Below are positions 1 through 10,194 of a stretch of DNA of 64,000 nt, piece by piece. Source of the DNA: Bacillus aquiflavi (GTDB taxonomy: Bacteria > Bacillota > Bacilli > Bacillales > Cytobacillaceae); NCBI RefSeq assembly GCF_019915265.1, contig NZ_CP082780.1, positions 310,001-374,000 of the forward strand, read 5' to 3'. A program made the translations under genes and the position numbers. Under the pieces are notes generated by a model. That model saw nothing but the letters and a program-made list of their open reading frames with translations, searched no databases and was not told the DNA's origin. Every line of letters begins with the position of its first letter. Within the stretch, counting starts at the first letter, position 1.

Positions 1-1553
1 GGATCAAAAGATCAATCGTTCCCAGGAAAAAATCGAAAAATACGAAACACAAATCAACGATCTTTTGTCATCATTTTCGAAAATTATGTGGCAGATACAA
101 CCGTTTACATTTCCCCGATTGCGAGAAACGCTATGATGCGTGTCGACCGTAATGATATTTGGATTAATCTCACTCAAATAGAAAGTGGCATCACTAGAAA
201 CGTGACGAAAGCATTAAACCGAAGCTACGAGACACCCTCTTCCATCTTAAGCTTGTTTGATGATCCAACCGAGGCTGAAAAGGAAGCAAGCGAGATAAAT
301 AGAAGAAATATGGAAAAGATTCAAGCGAATATTAAATCAACTAGAAACAAACTTCAAAACAAAATGGATGATCTGTGGGAACTATACGACATGAAAGTAA
401 AAAAATTTGAAAATGTCGATGATGCGTACCATGATCGAGCAGCAAAAATGAAGGGGAAATATACGAACTTCTTTGAAGGAGTAGGAGATGTCGTCGAAAA
501 TATAACCCAGGGCGCCACCGATCTCATCAAGGGGCTGGCAAATGGAATCGTCGGGATGGTGACGGGATTGGTGGTCACCGTTGTGGGAGATGCAGGTATA
601 GTGATTCTATCAGGTGTTATTCCTGATGTAATCGAACCGCCTAAATTAAAAGAAAAGGCAGATCAAACGATTGATACACACACAGGCTGCGATACAATTT
701 ATCCAAGACCCTATTCGTACAGCGGAATCTGTCGCACAGGTCGTGACCGATTCGGTTGAACAAGAAGGGATCATGTATGCAACTGGTTCTGCCTTGCCGT
801 CTCTCATTCCAAGCACCTTATTAAAAGGAGTAAAAGGTCTTTCTAGCGTAAAAAGTCCTGGAAAATCACCGAAAGTGAATAACAGTAAAACCTTACAGCA
901 AAGAATTTATCCAAGATAAAATCAACGCAGCAAAAGCGGGAATGGGTAAGATGAAAGTGCCTGTACTTTATCGAGAGCAACTGTCGACAGGCTATTCTTC
1001 TCTGCCGATTGTTGGAATGGGAACAAAGCCGCTCGGTGAGATTCGTCCGCAAATGTTTTCGGTGAAGAGTAAGGAAGGTAGGGAGATGGGTAATCGTAAA
1101 TCTATTAATGGATATGAGGGAATAGGAAAATTTAGGGAAAAAGTAGGATTAAAACCATATTCAATAGATTCAGGAGATACAGTAGCAAGTATTACTGTAA
1201 ATAATAAGACTTATTTCGGAGTCAATTCAACTATTACAAAAGAATCACAAAAAGCATCAAAGGCGTTAAGACAGAGATGGCTAAGAGAAATAGAATGGGT
1301 TCCACCGAAAAGAACAGCTCCTAAACATTTAGGACATGCACAGTCTCTTGCTCATGCTGAAGCACATTCATTAATAAGGGCATTTGAGAGACAAGGAAGT
1401 TTACCTAAGACAGTTACAATGTATGTTGATAGAAAAACATGTAATATATGTAGAGGTGAATTGCCAGCATTATTAAAAAGATTAGGTATTGATGAATTAG
1501 AGGTTTTTAGTGGAGGTACTACAAAACCAATTATAATAAAGGCTACAAAATAA
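1..1553 (+). pseudogene. LXG-type polymorphic toxin, copy 1, YwqJ-like deaminase tip; frameshifted, 5' end outside window
   Basis: The window opens inside the N-terminal helical region, matching copy 2 from about 3119. The trunk continues through a glycine-rich hydrophobic segment (around 480-620) to the shared joint RPQMFSVKS near 1050. The variable tip (about 1085-1553) contains HAEAH (near 1351) and CNIC (near 1441) in the order and spacing of cytidine-deaminase-fold toxins of the YwqJ-deaminase type, where HxE and CxxC bind zinc. Against copy 2 the reading frame is broken near 80-90, at about 678 (two bases missing in an ACACAC stretch) and at about 886 (one extra A), so a full-length product is not expected here. 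By family knowledge LXG toxins are secreted by type VII systems and kill competitors. The tip assignment is inferred from motifs only. Confidence 0.72.
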
Positions 1554-1565
1554 GGAGGCATAATA

Positions 1566-1970
1566 ATGGTTATATATAATGGTCCAATTGAGGGCCCAAT
1601 TGAAAATCCTAGTGATGAGTTTATAAAGCACATAATATTTAATAAAGATGAAGGTTATTGGAAACAAGGAAGTGGAGATTCATGTTTTGAAGTTAAAGGG
1701 TGTGATGAGTGGTTAATATTCTTTTATGATGAACCATATGTTTTTTTTATAATGAGGCATCCAGATTATTTAGTAACAATTAATGAGAATGTTGAAATAG
1801 AAACAATTGAGCATTTAGTAGGTGGAGAACCAATGAAAGTTCCTACATGTAGCTATGTGGATCGTGAAACAGCATATAGTATAATAAAAGCGTTTATAGA
1901 AAATAAAGAAGTACCAACCTTTGTGAAATGGGTAGATTTATATGATATAGATTTTGAACATGGATTTTAA
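1566..1970 (+). CDS. Imm1-like immunity protein for the copy 1 deaminase toxin
   Basis: A 134-residue acidic cytosolic protein starts 12 bases after the toxin stop, with AAGGAGG in front of its ATG. It has no signal peptide or membrane segment. The location directly behind a deaminase tip and the small alpha/beta pattern (DSCFEVKGCDEWLIFFYDEP, then a central strand pair and a C-terminal helix) fit immunity proteins of the Imm1 kind, which are known partners of YwqJ-type deaminases. The neighbour relation is strong evidence for an immunity role; the family name is a recollection of sequence style and is less certain. The stop codon abuts an ISL3 element end at 1971. Confidence 0.6.
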   Translation: MVIYNGPIEGPIENPSDEFIKHIIFNKDEGYWKQGSGDSCFEVKGCDEWLIFFYDEPYVFFIMRHPDYLVTINENVEIETIEHLVGGEPMKVPTCSYVDRETAYSIIKAFIENKEVPTFVKWVDLYDIDFEHGF

Positions 1971-2235
1971 TGGCTCTTTGCTGTTTAGTGTGGGAATCAA
2001 AGAAATGATTTCTAGACTCCAGTGTATTAGAGTGTGTTCCTTCTTAGCTTTTGATAGTCTTTCATTTCGGTGATAGCCTGTGCGGCTCAACTTGGATACG
2101 TAACGTGTTGGCTGTTGTGTAGATCATTGCGATAAATCTTTTTTGTAGTGCGGTATCCTCTAGCTTTGCGCTTTGCAGCTTGGACTAGGCTATTTATCCC
2201 CTCAAGTAAACCGTTTGTAATCTTGTAAATCAGCA
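1971..2235 (-). mobile_element. ISL3-family element remnant: terminal repeat and transposase 3' end
   Basis: The sequence begins GGCTCTTTG, typical of an ISL3-type terminal repeat, immediately after the Imm1 stop. Reading the minus strand from about 2235 gives ITNGLLEGINSLVQAAKRKA and then RGYRTTKK, the characteristic C-terminal motif of ISL3 transposases, followed by a frame change. Only the tail of the transposase remains. The N-terminal half of a related transposase lies at 7583-8329 in the opposite orientation, so an element or its pieces have been rearranged within this region. Confidence 0.7.
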
Positions 2236-2294
2236 CATTATTTCAGACACCTGATTTCAAATTAACCTAGATGATAAATCTGAAATAGTGTGCT
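2231..2294. repeat. 16 bp inverted repeat (CAGCACA-TATTTCAG)
   Basis: CAGCACATTATTTCAG at 2231-2246 is repeated inverted, with one mismatch, as CTGAAATAGTGTGCTG at 2279-2294, with about 32 bases between the arms. It sits between the ISL3 remnant and the DUF6431 gene. It could be a terminator or an element end; there is no strong T run, so I cannot decide. Confidence 0.5.
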
Positions 2295-2323
2295 GTTTTG
2301 ATCACTTTATTATGATAAGTGCC

Positions 2324-2827
2324 TCAGCTCCTTCGAAAGAAGGTGGATACGCCAATATTCTGGAGCCTTTTCATATATTTTAGGGCTTCTTTTTTGAGGT
2401 TTTGCGAAAGCCCTGACTGAAGCCCAGAGTCTATGAAAAAGGTATGGATCCAATGAAGGTTTTCGTAGAAGCGCATGACGTGCTGGGCCAGGTGTTTGGA
2501 GAGTTCCAGCCGTTCTCTTTTCCCTAAGGAAAAATAATCGATCCTTTCAATCATAGCGTACAATGTGTGCTGGAAATAGGGAATCAGAAAGTCAGGCAAG
2601 ATTGAAATATTCACCCCACAGGCCAGGCATCTGAGTTGGCAAATAGGAATGCATAGGGCCTGATCAGCTTCATCAATGCCGTATCGCCAATAAAAACCGT
2701 TACGGTGCAGATTCCCTTGGGAAACACAATGACAGCTGGGACACCGATCAAAAACGGGAAATTCGTTTCCTTTCCCTCTCGCTTCATATTCTATAAGCCC
2801 AATACCAAAATCGTGTGAAATGATCAT
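2324..2827 (-). CDS. DUF6431-type zinc-ribbon protein, element-associated
   Basis: A 167-residue protein. I chose the ATG at 2827 because AGGAGGAG precedes it at the usual distance; a longer frame runs to 2893 without a better site. The protein has two cysteine pairs, CPSCH (near residue 30) and CLAC (near residue 70), separated by GNLHRNGFYWRYG, then a segment reading ILPDFLIPYFQHT. This pattern is that of DUF6431 proteins, often found beside or as part of transposable elements and resembling the zinc-ribbon front of transposases. There is no catalytic DDE domain downstream, so it is either a domesticated protein or a broken element. It separates toxin copy 1 from copy 2. Confidence 0.6.
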   Translation of the reverse strand: MIISHDFGIGLIEYEARGKGNEFPVFDRCPSCHCVSQGNLHRNGFYWRYGIDEADQALCIPICQLRCLACGVNISILPDFLIPYFQHTLYAMIERIDYFSLGKRERLELSKHLAQHVMRFYENLHWIHTFFIDSGLQSGLSQNLKKEALKYMKRLQNIGVSTFFRRS

Positions 2828-2965
2828 AAAAAAACTCCTCCTAATAATATGCAAGAAATTTAGCATGTTATCACAAGGAAGTACAGAAATCACACTGGAG
2901 GAATTTGGAGAAAATAAGCCTGTTTCAGCGGGGATAAAGTTAGAGGCAATTGGGGGCGATCGGTC

Positions 2966-4764
2966 GTGAAGCGTGACTTACAAATAAATTATGGGATTTT
3001 AGATGACATGATTGGACAGCTTCATATGTATAAGCATGCCCTTGTAAAAATGAAAGACTCGCTTGGATCAAGTTTCCACAGCGATTCAAACGAATCAGGG
3101 GAAAAGTGTCGAGGCATGGGATCAAAAGATCAATCGTTCCCAGGAAAAAATCGAAAAATACGAAACACAAATCAACGATCTTTTGTCATTATTCGAAAAT
3201 TATGTGCAGCAGACACAACTGTTTACATTTCCCCGATTGCGAGAAACGCTATGATGCGTGTCGACCGTAATGATATTTGGATTAATCTCACTCAAATAGA
3301 AAGTGGCATCACTAGAAACGTGACGAAAGCATTAAACCGAAGCTTCGAGACACCCTCTTCCATCTTAAGCTTGTTTGATGATCCAACCGATGCCGAAAAG
3401 AAAGCAAGCGAGATAAATAGAAGAAATATGGAAAAGATCCAAGCGAGCATTAAATCAACTAGAAACAAACTTCAAAACAAAATGGATGATCTGTGGGAAC
3501 TATACGACATGAAAGTAAAAAAATTTGAAAATGTCGATGATGCGTACCATGATCGAGCCGCAAAATGAAGGGGAAATATACGAACTTCTTTGAGGGAGTA
3601 GGAGATGTCGTCGAAAATATAACCCAGGGCGCTACCGATCTCATTAAGGGACTGGCAAATGGAATCGTCGGGATGGTGACGGGATTGGTCACCGTTGTGG
3701 AAGATGCAGGTGTAGTGATTCTATCAGGTGTTATTCCTGATGTAATCGAACCACCTAAATTAAAAGAAAAGGCAGATCAAACGATTGATACATACACACA
3801 GGCTGCGATACAATTTATCCAAGACCCTATTCGTACAGCGGAATCTGTCGCACAGGTTGTGACCGATTCAGTTGAACAAGAAGGGATCATGTATGCAACT
3901 GGTTCTGCCTTGCCGTCTCTCATTCCAAGCACCTTATTAAAAGGAGCAAAAGGTCTTTCTAGCGTAAAGAGTCCTGGAAAATCACCGAAAGTGAACAACA
4001 GTAAACCTTACAGCAAAGAATTTATCCAAGATAAAATCAACGCAGCAAAAGCGGGAATGGGTAAGATGAAAGTGCCTGTACTTTATCGAGAGCAACTGTC
4101 GACAGGCTATTCTTCTCTGCCGATTGTTGGAATGGGAACAAAGCCGCTCGGTGAGATTCGTCCGCAAATGTTTTCGGTGAAGAGTAAGGAAGGTAGGGGT
4201 ACGGGTGAATTAAGACAAATTAAGGAAATAAATAAAGAAACTTTTGAAAAAGCTATGGTTGAAGCTGCAAGAAGTCAACCTCCATATACTAGAAAGCCAA
4301 ATAAGCCTAGAAATTACAAAAATAAAGTACGTAACGAGGACGGTTCAACAACATTTACTTTTATATCTAAAAAGAATGGTAAAGAGTATAATGTAACTTA
4401 TGATAAAGCTGGTTTTCCAATTTTTAATTCTAAATTTGAAATAGATTTACCAGAGAAATTATATCTAGAAACTGATGCAATCCAATTTGAATATTTATCT
4501 AGATTACTTTACAAGGAAATTCAAAGGGACCCTAGTTTAGCAAAAATATTTACTGATGAAGAAATAAAATTATTAGAAGCTGGTAGAGTACCACAAACCT
4601 TAACATGGCATCATCATCAGCAACCAGGTAAAATGCAAATAGTTAACTATTATGAACATCAAGCGGCTAGCCATACTGGAGGAAGAGCTATTTGGGGTGG
4701 AGGTGAAGCAGGGAGAAAGGGAGAAATTAAAAAACGGATTTTGGAGATGATTTCATGGGATTAA
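2966..4764 (+). pseudogene. LXG-type polymorphic toxin, copy 2, HNH (WHH-type) nuclease tip; frameshifted
   Basis: This is the most complete trunk in the array. It starts at a GTG (GGGGGCG upstream) with an amphipathic helical N-terminus (YKHALVKMKDSL), a coiled coil around KINRSQEKIEKYETQ, the hydrophobic glycine-rich core and the joint RPQMFSVKS near 4170. The tip (about 4200-4764) ends in TWHHHQQPGKMQIV and HTGGRAIWGGG, the catalytic pattern of HNH/Endo VII toxins of the WHH class, predicted to cut DNA. Frame breaks lie near 3063, near 3215 and at 3563, where a run of five A in copies 1 and 3 is four here. The stretch from 3565 to 4764 is open and could be translated alone, but would lack the secretion-related N-terminus. 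Confidence 0.75.
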
Positions 4765-5180
4765 AAAAATGGCTTTTTTCAGATGAATCTTTAGATGAAA
4801 AAAAAATTATTGAAGTTGAAAGATTATTTGGATTTAAGCTCCCTGATGATTACAAAAAATGTATAATGGAGAATAATGGTGGTTTCCCAGAACCAAATAT
4901 TTTTAATTGTGATGATGGAAGAATTGAAGCTGTTTTTAATAATTTGATTAGTTTTACTGATGAAAATTTAAACATAAAAATGTTTTATGAATTTTCATCA
5001 CAGAAATTAATTCCTTTTGCTAGAGATCCTTTTGGAAATTTATTGTGTTTTGACTATAGTAAAAATAATGAATCGCCTAAAATTGTTTTTTATAATTATG
5101 AAGAAACTGGAAGTGCATCAATTACCCCAGTATGTAAATCATTTACAGCTTTATTAGATAGATTATATTCTTTAACATAA
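4755..5180 (+). CDS. SMI1/KNR4 (SUKH) immunity protein
   Basis: A 141-residue protein whose ATG overlaps the toxin stop by 10 bases, which implies translational coupling. The N-terminus carries the SUKH signature: an E-rich helix followed by FGFKLPDDYKKCIMENNGG, with the LPxDYK and NNGG elements of the fold. Later strands (PFARDPFGNLLCFDY) match the D-x-x-G-N turn common in SMI1/KNR4 proteins. SUKH proteins are established immunity partners of nuclease tips, including HNH types, and would neutralise the WHH nuclease encoded just upstream. No export signal is present, as expected for a cytoplasmic immunity protein. Confidence 0.85.
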   Translation: MGLKKWLFSDESLDEKKIIEVERLFGFKLPDDYKKCIMENNGGFPEPNIFNCDDGRIEAVFNNLISFTDENLNIKMFYEFSSQKLIPFARDPFGNLLCFDYSKNNESPKIVFYNYEETGSASITPVCKSFTALLDRLYSLT

Positions 5181-5220
5181 AATCAATACTAATAAAATAA
5201 AGGTGGGTGACATTTTGGTA

Positions 5221-5664
5221 ATGAACTTTGAATATTCATATAAACCATTAGTAAGTGAAGATATTAAGAGTTTTGAAAATGAATACGGTATAAAGTTGCC
5301 AGATGATTATAAAAAATTTTTATTACTTAATAATGGTGGTAAGCCTGTAAAAAGAAGATTTAAAACATCGGATGGGACTATTACAACTTCAATTATGTTA
5401 TTTCTCCCAATATCAGAACAAACAGAATTAAATTAAAAAAATTTTTATAACAAATACAATTTGGGTAAAATAGTTCCATCAAATTTGATGCCTATAGGTA
5501 TTGATCCAGCTGATAGCCTGATATGCTTAGAAATTGGTGGAAACGATAAAGTATATTTTTGTGACATGGATTACTTTGAAGAAGACGATGAATTAAAAGA
5601 TGAGTACATTAAATTAATTTCAGAGAATTTTTTAGCTTTCCTCAATAACTTATATGAAGCATAA
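5221..5664 (+). pseudogene. second SMI1/KNR4 (SUKH) immunity gene with in-frame stop
   Basis: The front half reads YGIKLPDDYKKFLLLNNGG, a clear SUKH signature. The frame is then cut by a TAA at 5434-5436 and continues in the same frame, from GKIVPSNLMPIGIDPADSLI to the end at 5664, with the C-terminal SUKH strands intact. The break is therefore a nonsense change, not an indel. The start is either the ATG at 5221 or a TTG six bases earlier, behind AAGGTGGGTG. Two SUKH genes in a row suggest either immunity to a second, lost toxin or broadened protection. Confidence 0.75.
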
Positions 5665-5824
5665 ATTAATAGAGATGTGTATGGCAGAATAAAAGTGCAG
5701 AGCTTTGCAAAGGAAAAATGCAGAGTACTGCACTAATTTTGTGCTAAAAATAAAAATGACTTGCTAGCCATCCCAAGTCCCTACTATATTAATTGTGTCC
5801 AGAAATTATTAGTAGTGAAGGTTA

Positions 5825-6871
5825 AAAATTGAAAATGTCGATGATGCGTACCATGATCGAGTCGCAAAAATGAAGGGGAAATATACGAACTTCTTTGAAG
5901 GAGTAGGAGATGTCGTCGAAAATATAACCCAGGGCGCTACCGATCTCATTAAGGGACTGGCAAATGGAATAGTCGGGATGGTGACGGGATTGGTCACCGT
6001 TGTGGGAGATGCAGGTATAGTGATCCTATCAGGTGTTATTCCTGATGTAATCGAACCGCCTAAATTAAAAGAAAAGGCAGATCAAACGATTGATACATAC
6101 ACACAGGCTGCGATACAATTTATCCAAGACCCTATTCGTACAGCGGAATCTGTCGCACAGGTTGTGACCGATTCAGTTGAACAAGAAGGGATCATGTATG
6201 CTACTGGTTCTGCCTTGCCGTCTCTCATTCCAAGCACCTTATTAAAAGGAGCAAAAGGTCTTTCTAGCGTAAAGAGTCCTGGAAAATCACCGAAAGTGAA
6301 CAACAGTAAACCATACAGCAAAGAATTTATCCAAGAAAAGATTAACGCAGCGAAAGCGGGAATGGGTAAGATGAAAGTGCCTGTACTTTATCGAGAGCAA
6401 CTGTCGACAGGCTATTCTTCTCTGCCGATTGTTGGAATGGGAACGAAACCGCTTGGAGACATTCGCCCGCAAATGTTTTCGGTGAAGAGTGAAGGTAGGG
6501 AGAAGATAACTAAGGATACGGTTAACCTTAATAAAAAAAAAGCATTCAACAAAGCAAAGGATTTAGCTGGTATACCCAGGTCGCAACAACCTTCACGTCA
6601 ATGGCAAGTTGGAGATAATGTTTATAAGAAAGGTGGGGACTATAAAAATTACGAGTACAGTTTAAATCCAACTCATCACGGGCGTTACTATGAATACGAT
6701 ACCCCTCAAGGAAAAAGGGTTATTGTGGAGCATATAAATGATGGAAGACTACATACACATGCAGGAAAACCAAAAGACGGTGCTAATCCATTTGAATATG
6801 ATTTTAAGAAAGAAAGATACTCTAATATTTATGGTCCAAATGGCGACCATCACATTTATTACAATAGATAA
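5825..6871 (+). pseudogene. LXG-type toxin, copy 3: 5'-truncated trunk with unassigned nuclease-like tip
   Basis: Homology to copy 2 begins abruptly near 5825 (GAAAATGTCGATGATGCG), so the N-terminal secretion part is missing. From 5870 the frame is open through the trunk, with the joint RPQMFSVKS near 6470, to 6871. The tip of about 110 residues starts AFNKAKDLAGIPRSQQPSRQ and contains YYEYDTPQGKRVIVEH, LHTHAG and GDHHIYY. The conserved histidines and the AGIPxxQQP opening recall nuclease tips seen in several Bacillus LXG toxins, but I cannot name the family. It would serve as a donor of a tip for recombination with a complete trunk, or may be dead. Confidence 0.68.
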
Positions 6872-6884
6872 CGAGGTAATTGTA

Positions 6885-7365
6885 ATGTCATATCAAAAAA
6901 AAAAAAAATACAAAAAAAAAATAGCATTGATGAATGCTAAAAAAAATTTAAATCAATTATCATATATAGAGCTTATTGATTTTGAAGATTATGATTCACA
7001 TTGGGTGAAATTATTTGAATTTCAATTAAAACAATTTCGTAAGATAGATTCTGATCCCAACCTATATTAAACCTATTGGAGACAATAATGATTATATGTC
7101 TTGGTTTGAAAGTTCTTTAGATTTTCTAAAAGGAAAAAAAGAATGGTTTATACTGGTTCCAAATTGTTTACTCCCCGTATGGGCTAATGTTAGAGTGTTG
7201 AATTTTACAAAAGCAATTGAAGAGCTTTGGGAAAAATCAGAATACCGCGATATAATATTAGCTGACAAGTCTACGGGTAGGATTGCCCAAATTTTTTTTA
7301 GAAAAAAAAACTATGAGATTCATGTTGGCAAATGTGATATTACAAACATTGACAAGAAAAAATAA
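6885..7365 (+). pseudogene. immunity gene for copy 3 toxin, split by a one-base frameshift
   Basis: The ATG at 6885 (GAGG upstream) opens a lysine-rich start inside long A runs and reads to a stop at 7070. The next frame carries on without a start (PTYIKPIGDNNDYMSWFE) and runs to 7365, ending in a conserved-looking domain with FILVPNCLLPVW and IAQIFFRKKNYEIHVG. Removing one C from the CCC near 7057 joins the halves into one protein of about 160 residues. I do not recognise the family. Its position directly behind a toxin tip, 13 bases from the stop, argues for an immunity role. The break could be real decay or a sequencing error. Confidence 0.55.
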
Positions 7366-7391
7366 TATTTAAGTTAACTTTTCCTATTACT

Positions 7392-7425
7392 ATCTTGATT
7401 GGCTATATGTCTTTCAAGGTTTTTT
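7392..7425 (+). terminator. probable Rho-independent terminator after copy 3 module
   Basis: A short stem (CTTGA/TCAAG) closes over about 18 bases and is followed by six T. A near-identical, stronger version ends the copy 4 module at 9376-9411, suggesting that modules were acquired with their terminators. Confidence 0.5.
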
Positions 7426-7582
7426 GATTATGAATAAAAAGAAAAATTAGGGATATTGATGGTGAAAGTTGAACCGTGTCGAGTATATTTTCGAATTTCC
7501 ATCAAAGGGCAAGAAAGAAAAGGATATAGCTTTGAAATATTAAAAAGGATTCATCATCACTTTTTGTGAAATAACATAAAAA

Positions 7583-8329
7583 AGGAAAACATTTTTGAAT
7601 TCCTGGTAATAATGTTAGCACCAAACAAACATTAATAGGAGGTTCTAAAATGTTTTCCGTGTTACTAGAATTGCCAGAATTTAAAGTAGTTAAACGTGAG
7701 ATTTTTTTGATACGCATTATTTTGTTCATGTAGAGAAAAAAGAAAGAAAAGAGCGCTGCGTCTATTGTGGATTTCATTCCTCGTCTGTCCATGATAGAAG
7801 GACAAGAAAAGTACGTGATTTATTTGTATTAAACAAACCAATATTTCTCATTATTCACATGAAAAGATATCGGTGCCAAAACTGTAAAGAAGTCTTTTCT
7901 TCTTTTTTTGAATCTGTAGGATCACATCAGCACTATACCCATCGTTTTCGCCAGTTTTATCTATGAACAAGTACTCGGAACAACCATTCAAGACATAAGC
8001 CGGAAATATAAAATAGCTTACTCAACAGTGGAACGTATTTTCTATTCGGTTGCTCATGAAAAAGCAAAGGAACAGGAGGCATTCATCCATGAAAGGCAAA
8101 AAGATCATGAAATCACGTTAAGCTTGGATGAAGTGGCCGTTCGAAAGGGACATACCTATGAGACCGTTCTTTATGATGCTGATTTAGGGGTGGTGATGGG
8201 TATGCATCAAAATCGTCATTGTGCCTCTACTATGGAACTTTTGTCAGTAAAAAAACGTGGTGATTGATACCCATTCATAAGGCAATTCAAAATCTTTTCC
8301 CACACGCACAGATTATTGTTGATAAGTAT
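7583..8329 (+). mobile_element. ISL3-family transposase remnant, N-terminal half, frameshifted
   Basis: After AGGAGG the reading begins MFSVLLELPEF and, across several frame changes (near 7700, 7960 and 8255), shows the ISL3 zinc finger (CVYCGFHSSSVHDRR, then RYRCQNCKEVF), the helix-turn-helix stretch (TIQDISRKYKIAYSTVER) and the first catalytic aspartate region (LSLDEVAVRKGHTYETVLYD). The coding similarity stops at DKYQ near 8329, where toxin trunk sequence begins without a gap. The rest of the transposase is missing. A shorter piece of the same 5' region recurs at 25583-25702. Confidence 0.75.
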
Positions 8330-8911
8330 CAACTGTCGACAGGCTATTCTTCTCTGCCGATTGTTGGAATGGGAACAAAGCCGCTCGGAGAGATTCGTCC
8401 GCAAATGTTTTCGGTGAAGAGTGAAGGTAGGGAGAAGATAACTAGGGGTACGGATAAAGAAACTTATCAACATCTAAAGGACTATAAGAATAATAAATAT
8501 TTTACTCGGAGTGTAGAGTATAATGCAGGTAAAGATGGCACAGGATTTACTTACAAAGTATATCAAAGAGGAGATATTAATTGGAATATGGTCCGAACAA
8601 AAGGTGCTAAAAAAGGTCGCGGGTTAACAAATGCTGAAGCATCTGCGAAATATGGACTTGCTCCTGTTCTTGATGATGCAGGTAGTGTTGCAACATTGCA
8701 TCATTCACAACAAAAAGGTGTTGGACCATTATATGAAGCTTCAACTAGGTACCATAATATTAGTAATGCTAAAAGAGCTCCACTACATCCTTATAAAGGA
8801 AAGTTAAACCCATTTTATCCAATGGATGAAACAACTAGAGGAGCATTTCAAAAAGTAGATTCTATTAATTATTGGAAAATACGAGGAGAAGAAGCTTTAG
8901 GAGGAAAATAA
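8330..8911 (+). pseudogene. LXG-type toxin, copy 4: short trunk end with LHH nuclease tip, fused to ISL3 debris
   Basis: Trunk homology starts at CAACTGTCGAC, only about 30 codons before the joint RPQMFSVKS, and the open frame actually begins at 8264 inside the ISL3 transposase remnant, making a chimeric 215-residue reading frame. The tip carries VATLHHSQQKGVGPLYEAST and then HNISNAKRAPLHPYKGK, the arrangement of the LHH subclass of HNH/Endo VII nucleases. Later sequence (PFYPMDETTRGAF) also fits that family. With no secretion domain it cannot act as a complete toxin. It is best seen as an orphan tip with its immunity gene retained. Confidence 0.75.
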
Positions 8912-8912
8912 T

Positions 8913-9341
8913 ATGAGTATTTTGCCTGAAAGACTAGATGAAGTTCTAGGAGAAGAAATATATAAACGTGAAGATAGCAATCTAGTACAGGATGCTTTAA
9001 AAAGGCTAGGTGTAAACGCATCAGATACTTTCCAAGAATTTTATTTCCAGTATGCCGGACCTTTTTGGGAAGAGCATGTACCCTTTGAATTACTAGATAT
9101 AGCAGATGAAGAAAATAATATTGAATCATACACACTCATTTTTAGAAAAGAACATAGTTTTCCGAAGCAATATCTTGTTTTAAGTGAAATGTCAGCAAAT
9201 GCTGTATTAGTGTTGGATACTGTAACAGATAAAGTTTATATAGTAAATTTTGAGGGTGGAGATGAACTGCTTTTAAAAGGAGAGTTAAAGGAAACTTGGT
9301 CATCGTTTTTTGATTTCTTGAAGGCATATTTTGATTGTTAA
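8913..9341 (+). CDS. SMI1/KNR4-type (SUKH) immunity protein for the LHH nuclease
   Basis: A 142-residue acidic protein beginning one base after the toxin stop, with AGGAGG eight bases before the ATG. It has the general SUKH layout: a helical start, FQEFYFQYAGPFWEE in place of the LPxDYK/NNGG stretch, then alternating strands and a C-terminal helix (WSSFFDFLKAYF). The match to SUKH is weaker than for 4755-5180. LHH-type nucleases are regularly paired with such proteins. Intact and with a good ribosome site, it may still be expressed and protect against neighbours carrying the same tip. Confidence 0.65.
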   Translation: MSILPERLDEVLGEEIYKREDSNLVQDALKRLGVNASDTFQEFYFQYAGPFWEEHVPFELLDIADEENNIESYTLIFRKEHSFPKQYLVLSEMSANAVLVLDTVTDKVYIVNFEGGDELLLKGELKETWSSFFDFLKAYFDC

Positions 9342-9375
9342 TTATTGTTCAATAAAAGATAATTCATAGATACTT

Positions 9376-9411
9376 AAAACCTTGATTGGTAATATGCCTT
9401 TCAAGGTTTTT
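9376..9411 (+). terminator. Rho-independent terminator after copy 4 module
   Basis: AAAACCTTGA pairs with TCAAGGTTTT around a 14-base loop, and the right arm runs into six T. Confidence 0.75.
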
Positions 9412-9583
9412 TAACTTTAAGAACTCTATGGTTAAAAACAATATCACTTTTGAATCAAAAACTCATGATGGTTAGCAAACTTACGAGATTGGTTGCAGTG
9501 ACATTTAAATATAACTACCACACTTACTACTTGATTTAAATTTACACATGGGAATGACAAAGCTCGTTGTAATAATTAAGGAA

Positions 9584-10146
9584 TAAAAGGTCTTTCTAGC
9601 GTAAAGAGTCCTGGAAAATCACCGAAAGTGAACAACAGTAAACCTTACAGCAAAGAATTTATCCAAGAAAAGATCAACGTAGCGAAAGCGGGAATGGGCA
9701 AGGTGAAAGTCCCTGTACTTTATCGAGAGCAACTGTCGACAGGCTATTCTTCTCTGCCGATTGTTGGAATGGGAACAAAGCCGCTCGGTGAGATTCGTCC
9801 GCAAATGTTTTCGGTGAAGAGTGAGGAAGGTAGGGGTACGGGTAATCCAAACCATCAGGTAAGGGTATATCGTAGTATCGAGGACACTGTTTTAAATAAA
9901 GAGTATGAAATAATTACCAGAAGGGGAACGTATGTTACTAAAATAGTAGCAGATGAAAAACTTGTTGTAGATATGCCTTATATAGGTAAGGGAAAACAAA
10001 ATACAAATTCAGAAGGATGGCTAAGAGATAATAAGTATTATTTTAATGAAATATACAGATTACATCCTGAGTACTTTAGTGATGCTAACATCAAAAATCT
10101 TAATAATGGATGGGCTATTGTAAATGGTATTAGGTCAATAAAGTAG
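9584..10146 (+). pseudogene. LXG-type toxin, copy 5: truncated trunk with HNH tip interrupted by IS3
   Basis: Trunk homology starts at AAAAGGTCTTTCTAGCG and runs through the joint RPQMFSVKS near 9815. The tip then reads GWLRDNKYYFNEIYRLHPEY and stops at a TAG that lies within the terminal repeat of the IS3 element at 10140. The missing part of the tip is found beyond the element at 11479-11696 (PLVHHHI, then IPQPLHPGSGGIHN), so the insertion split an HNH nuclease domain of the kind seen in other secreted Bacillus toxins. The reading frame from 9628 is open, but the product lacks the catalytic histidines. Confidence 0.7.
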
Positions 10147-10194
10147 ACACAAATTTTTTAGATTTTTATCCTCTACCGCGCTTTCGCTTGGTGG

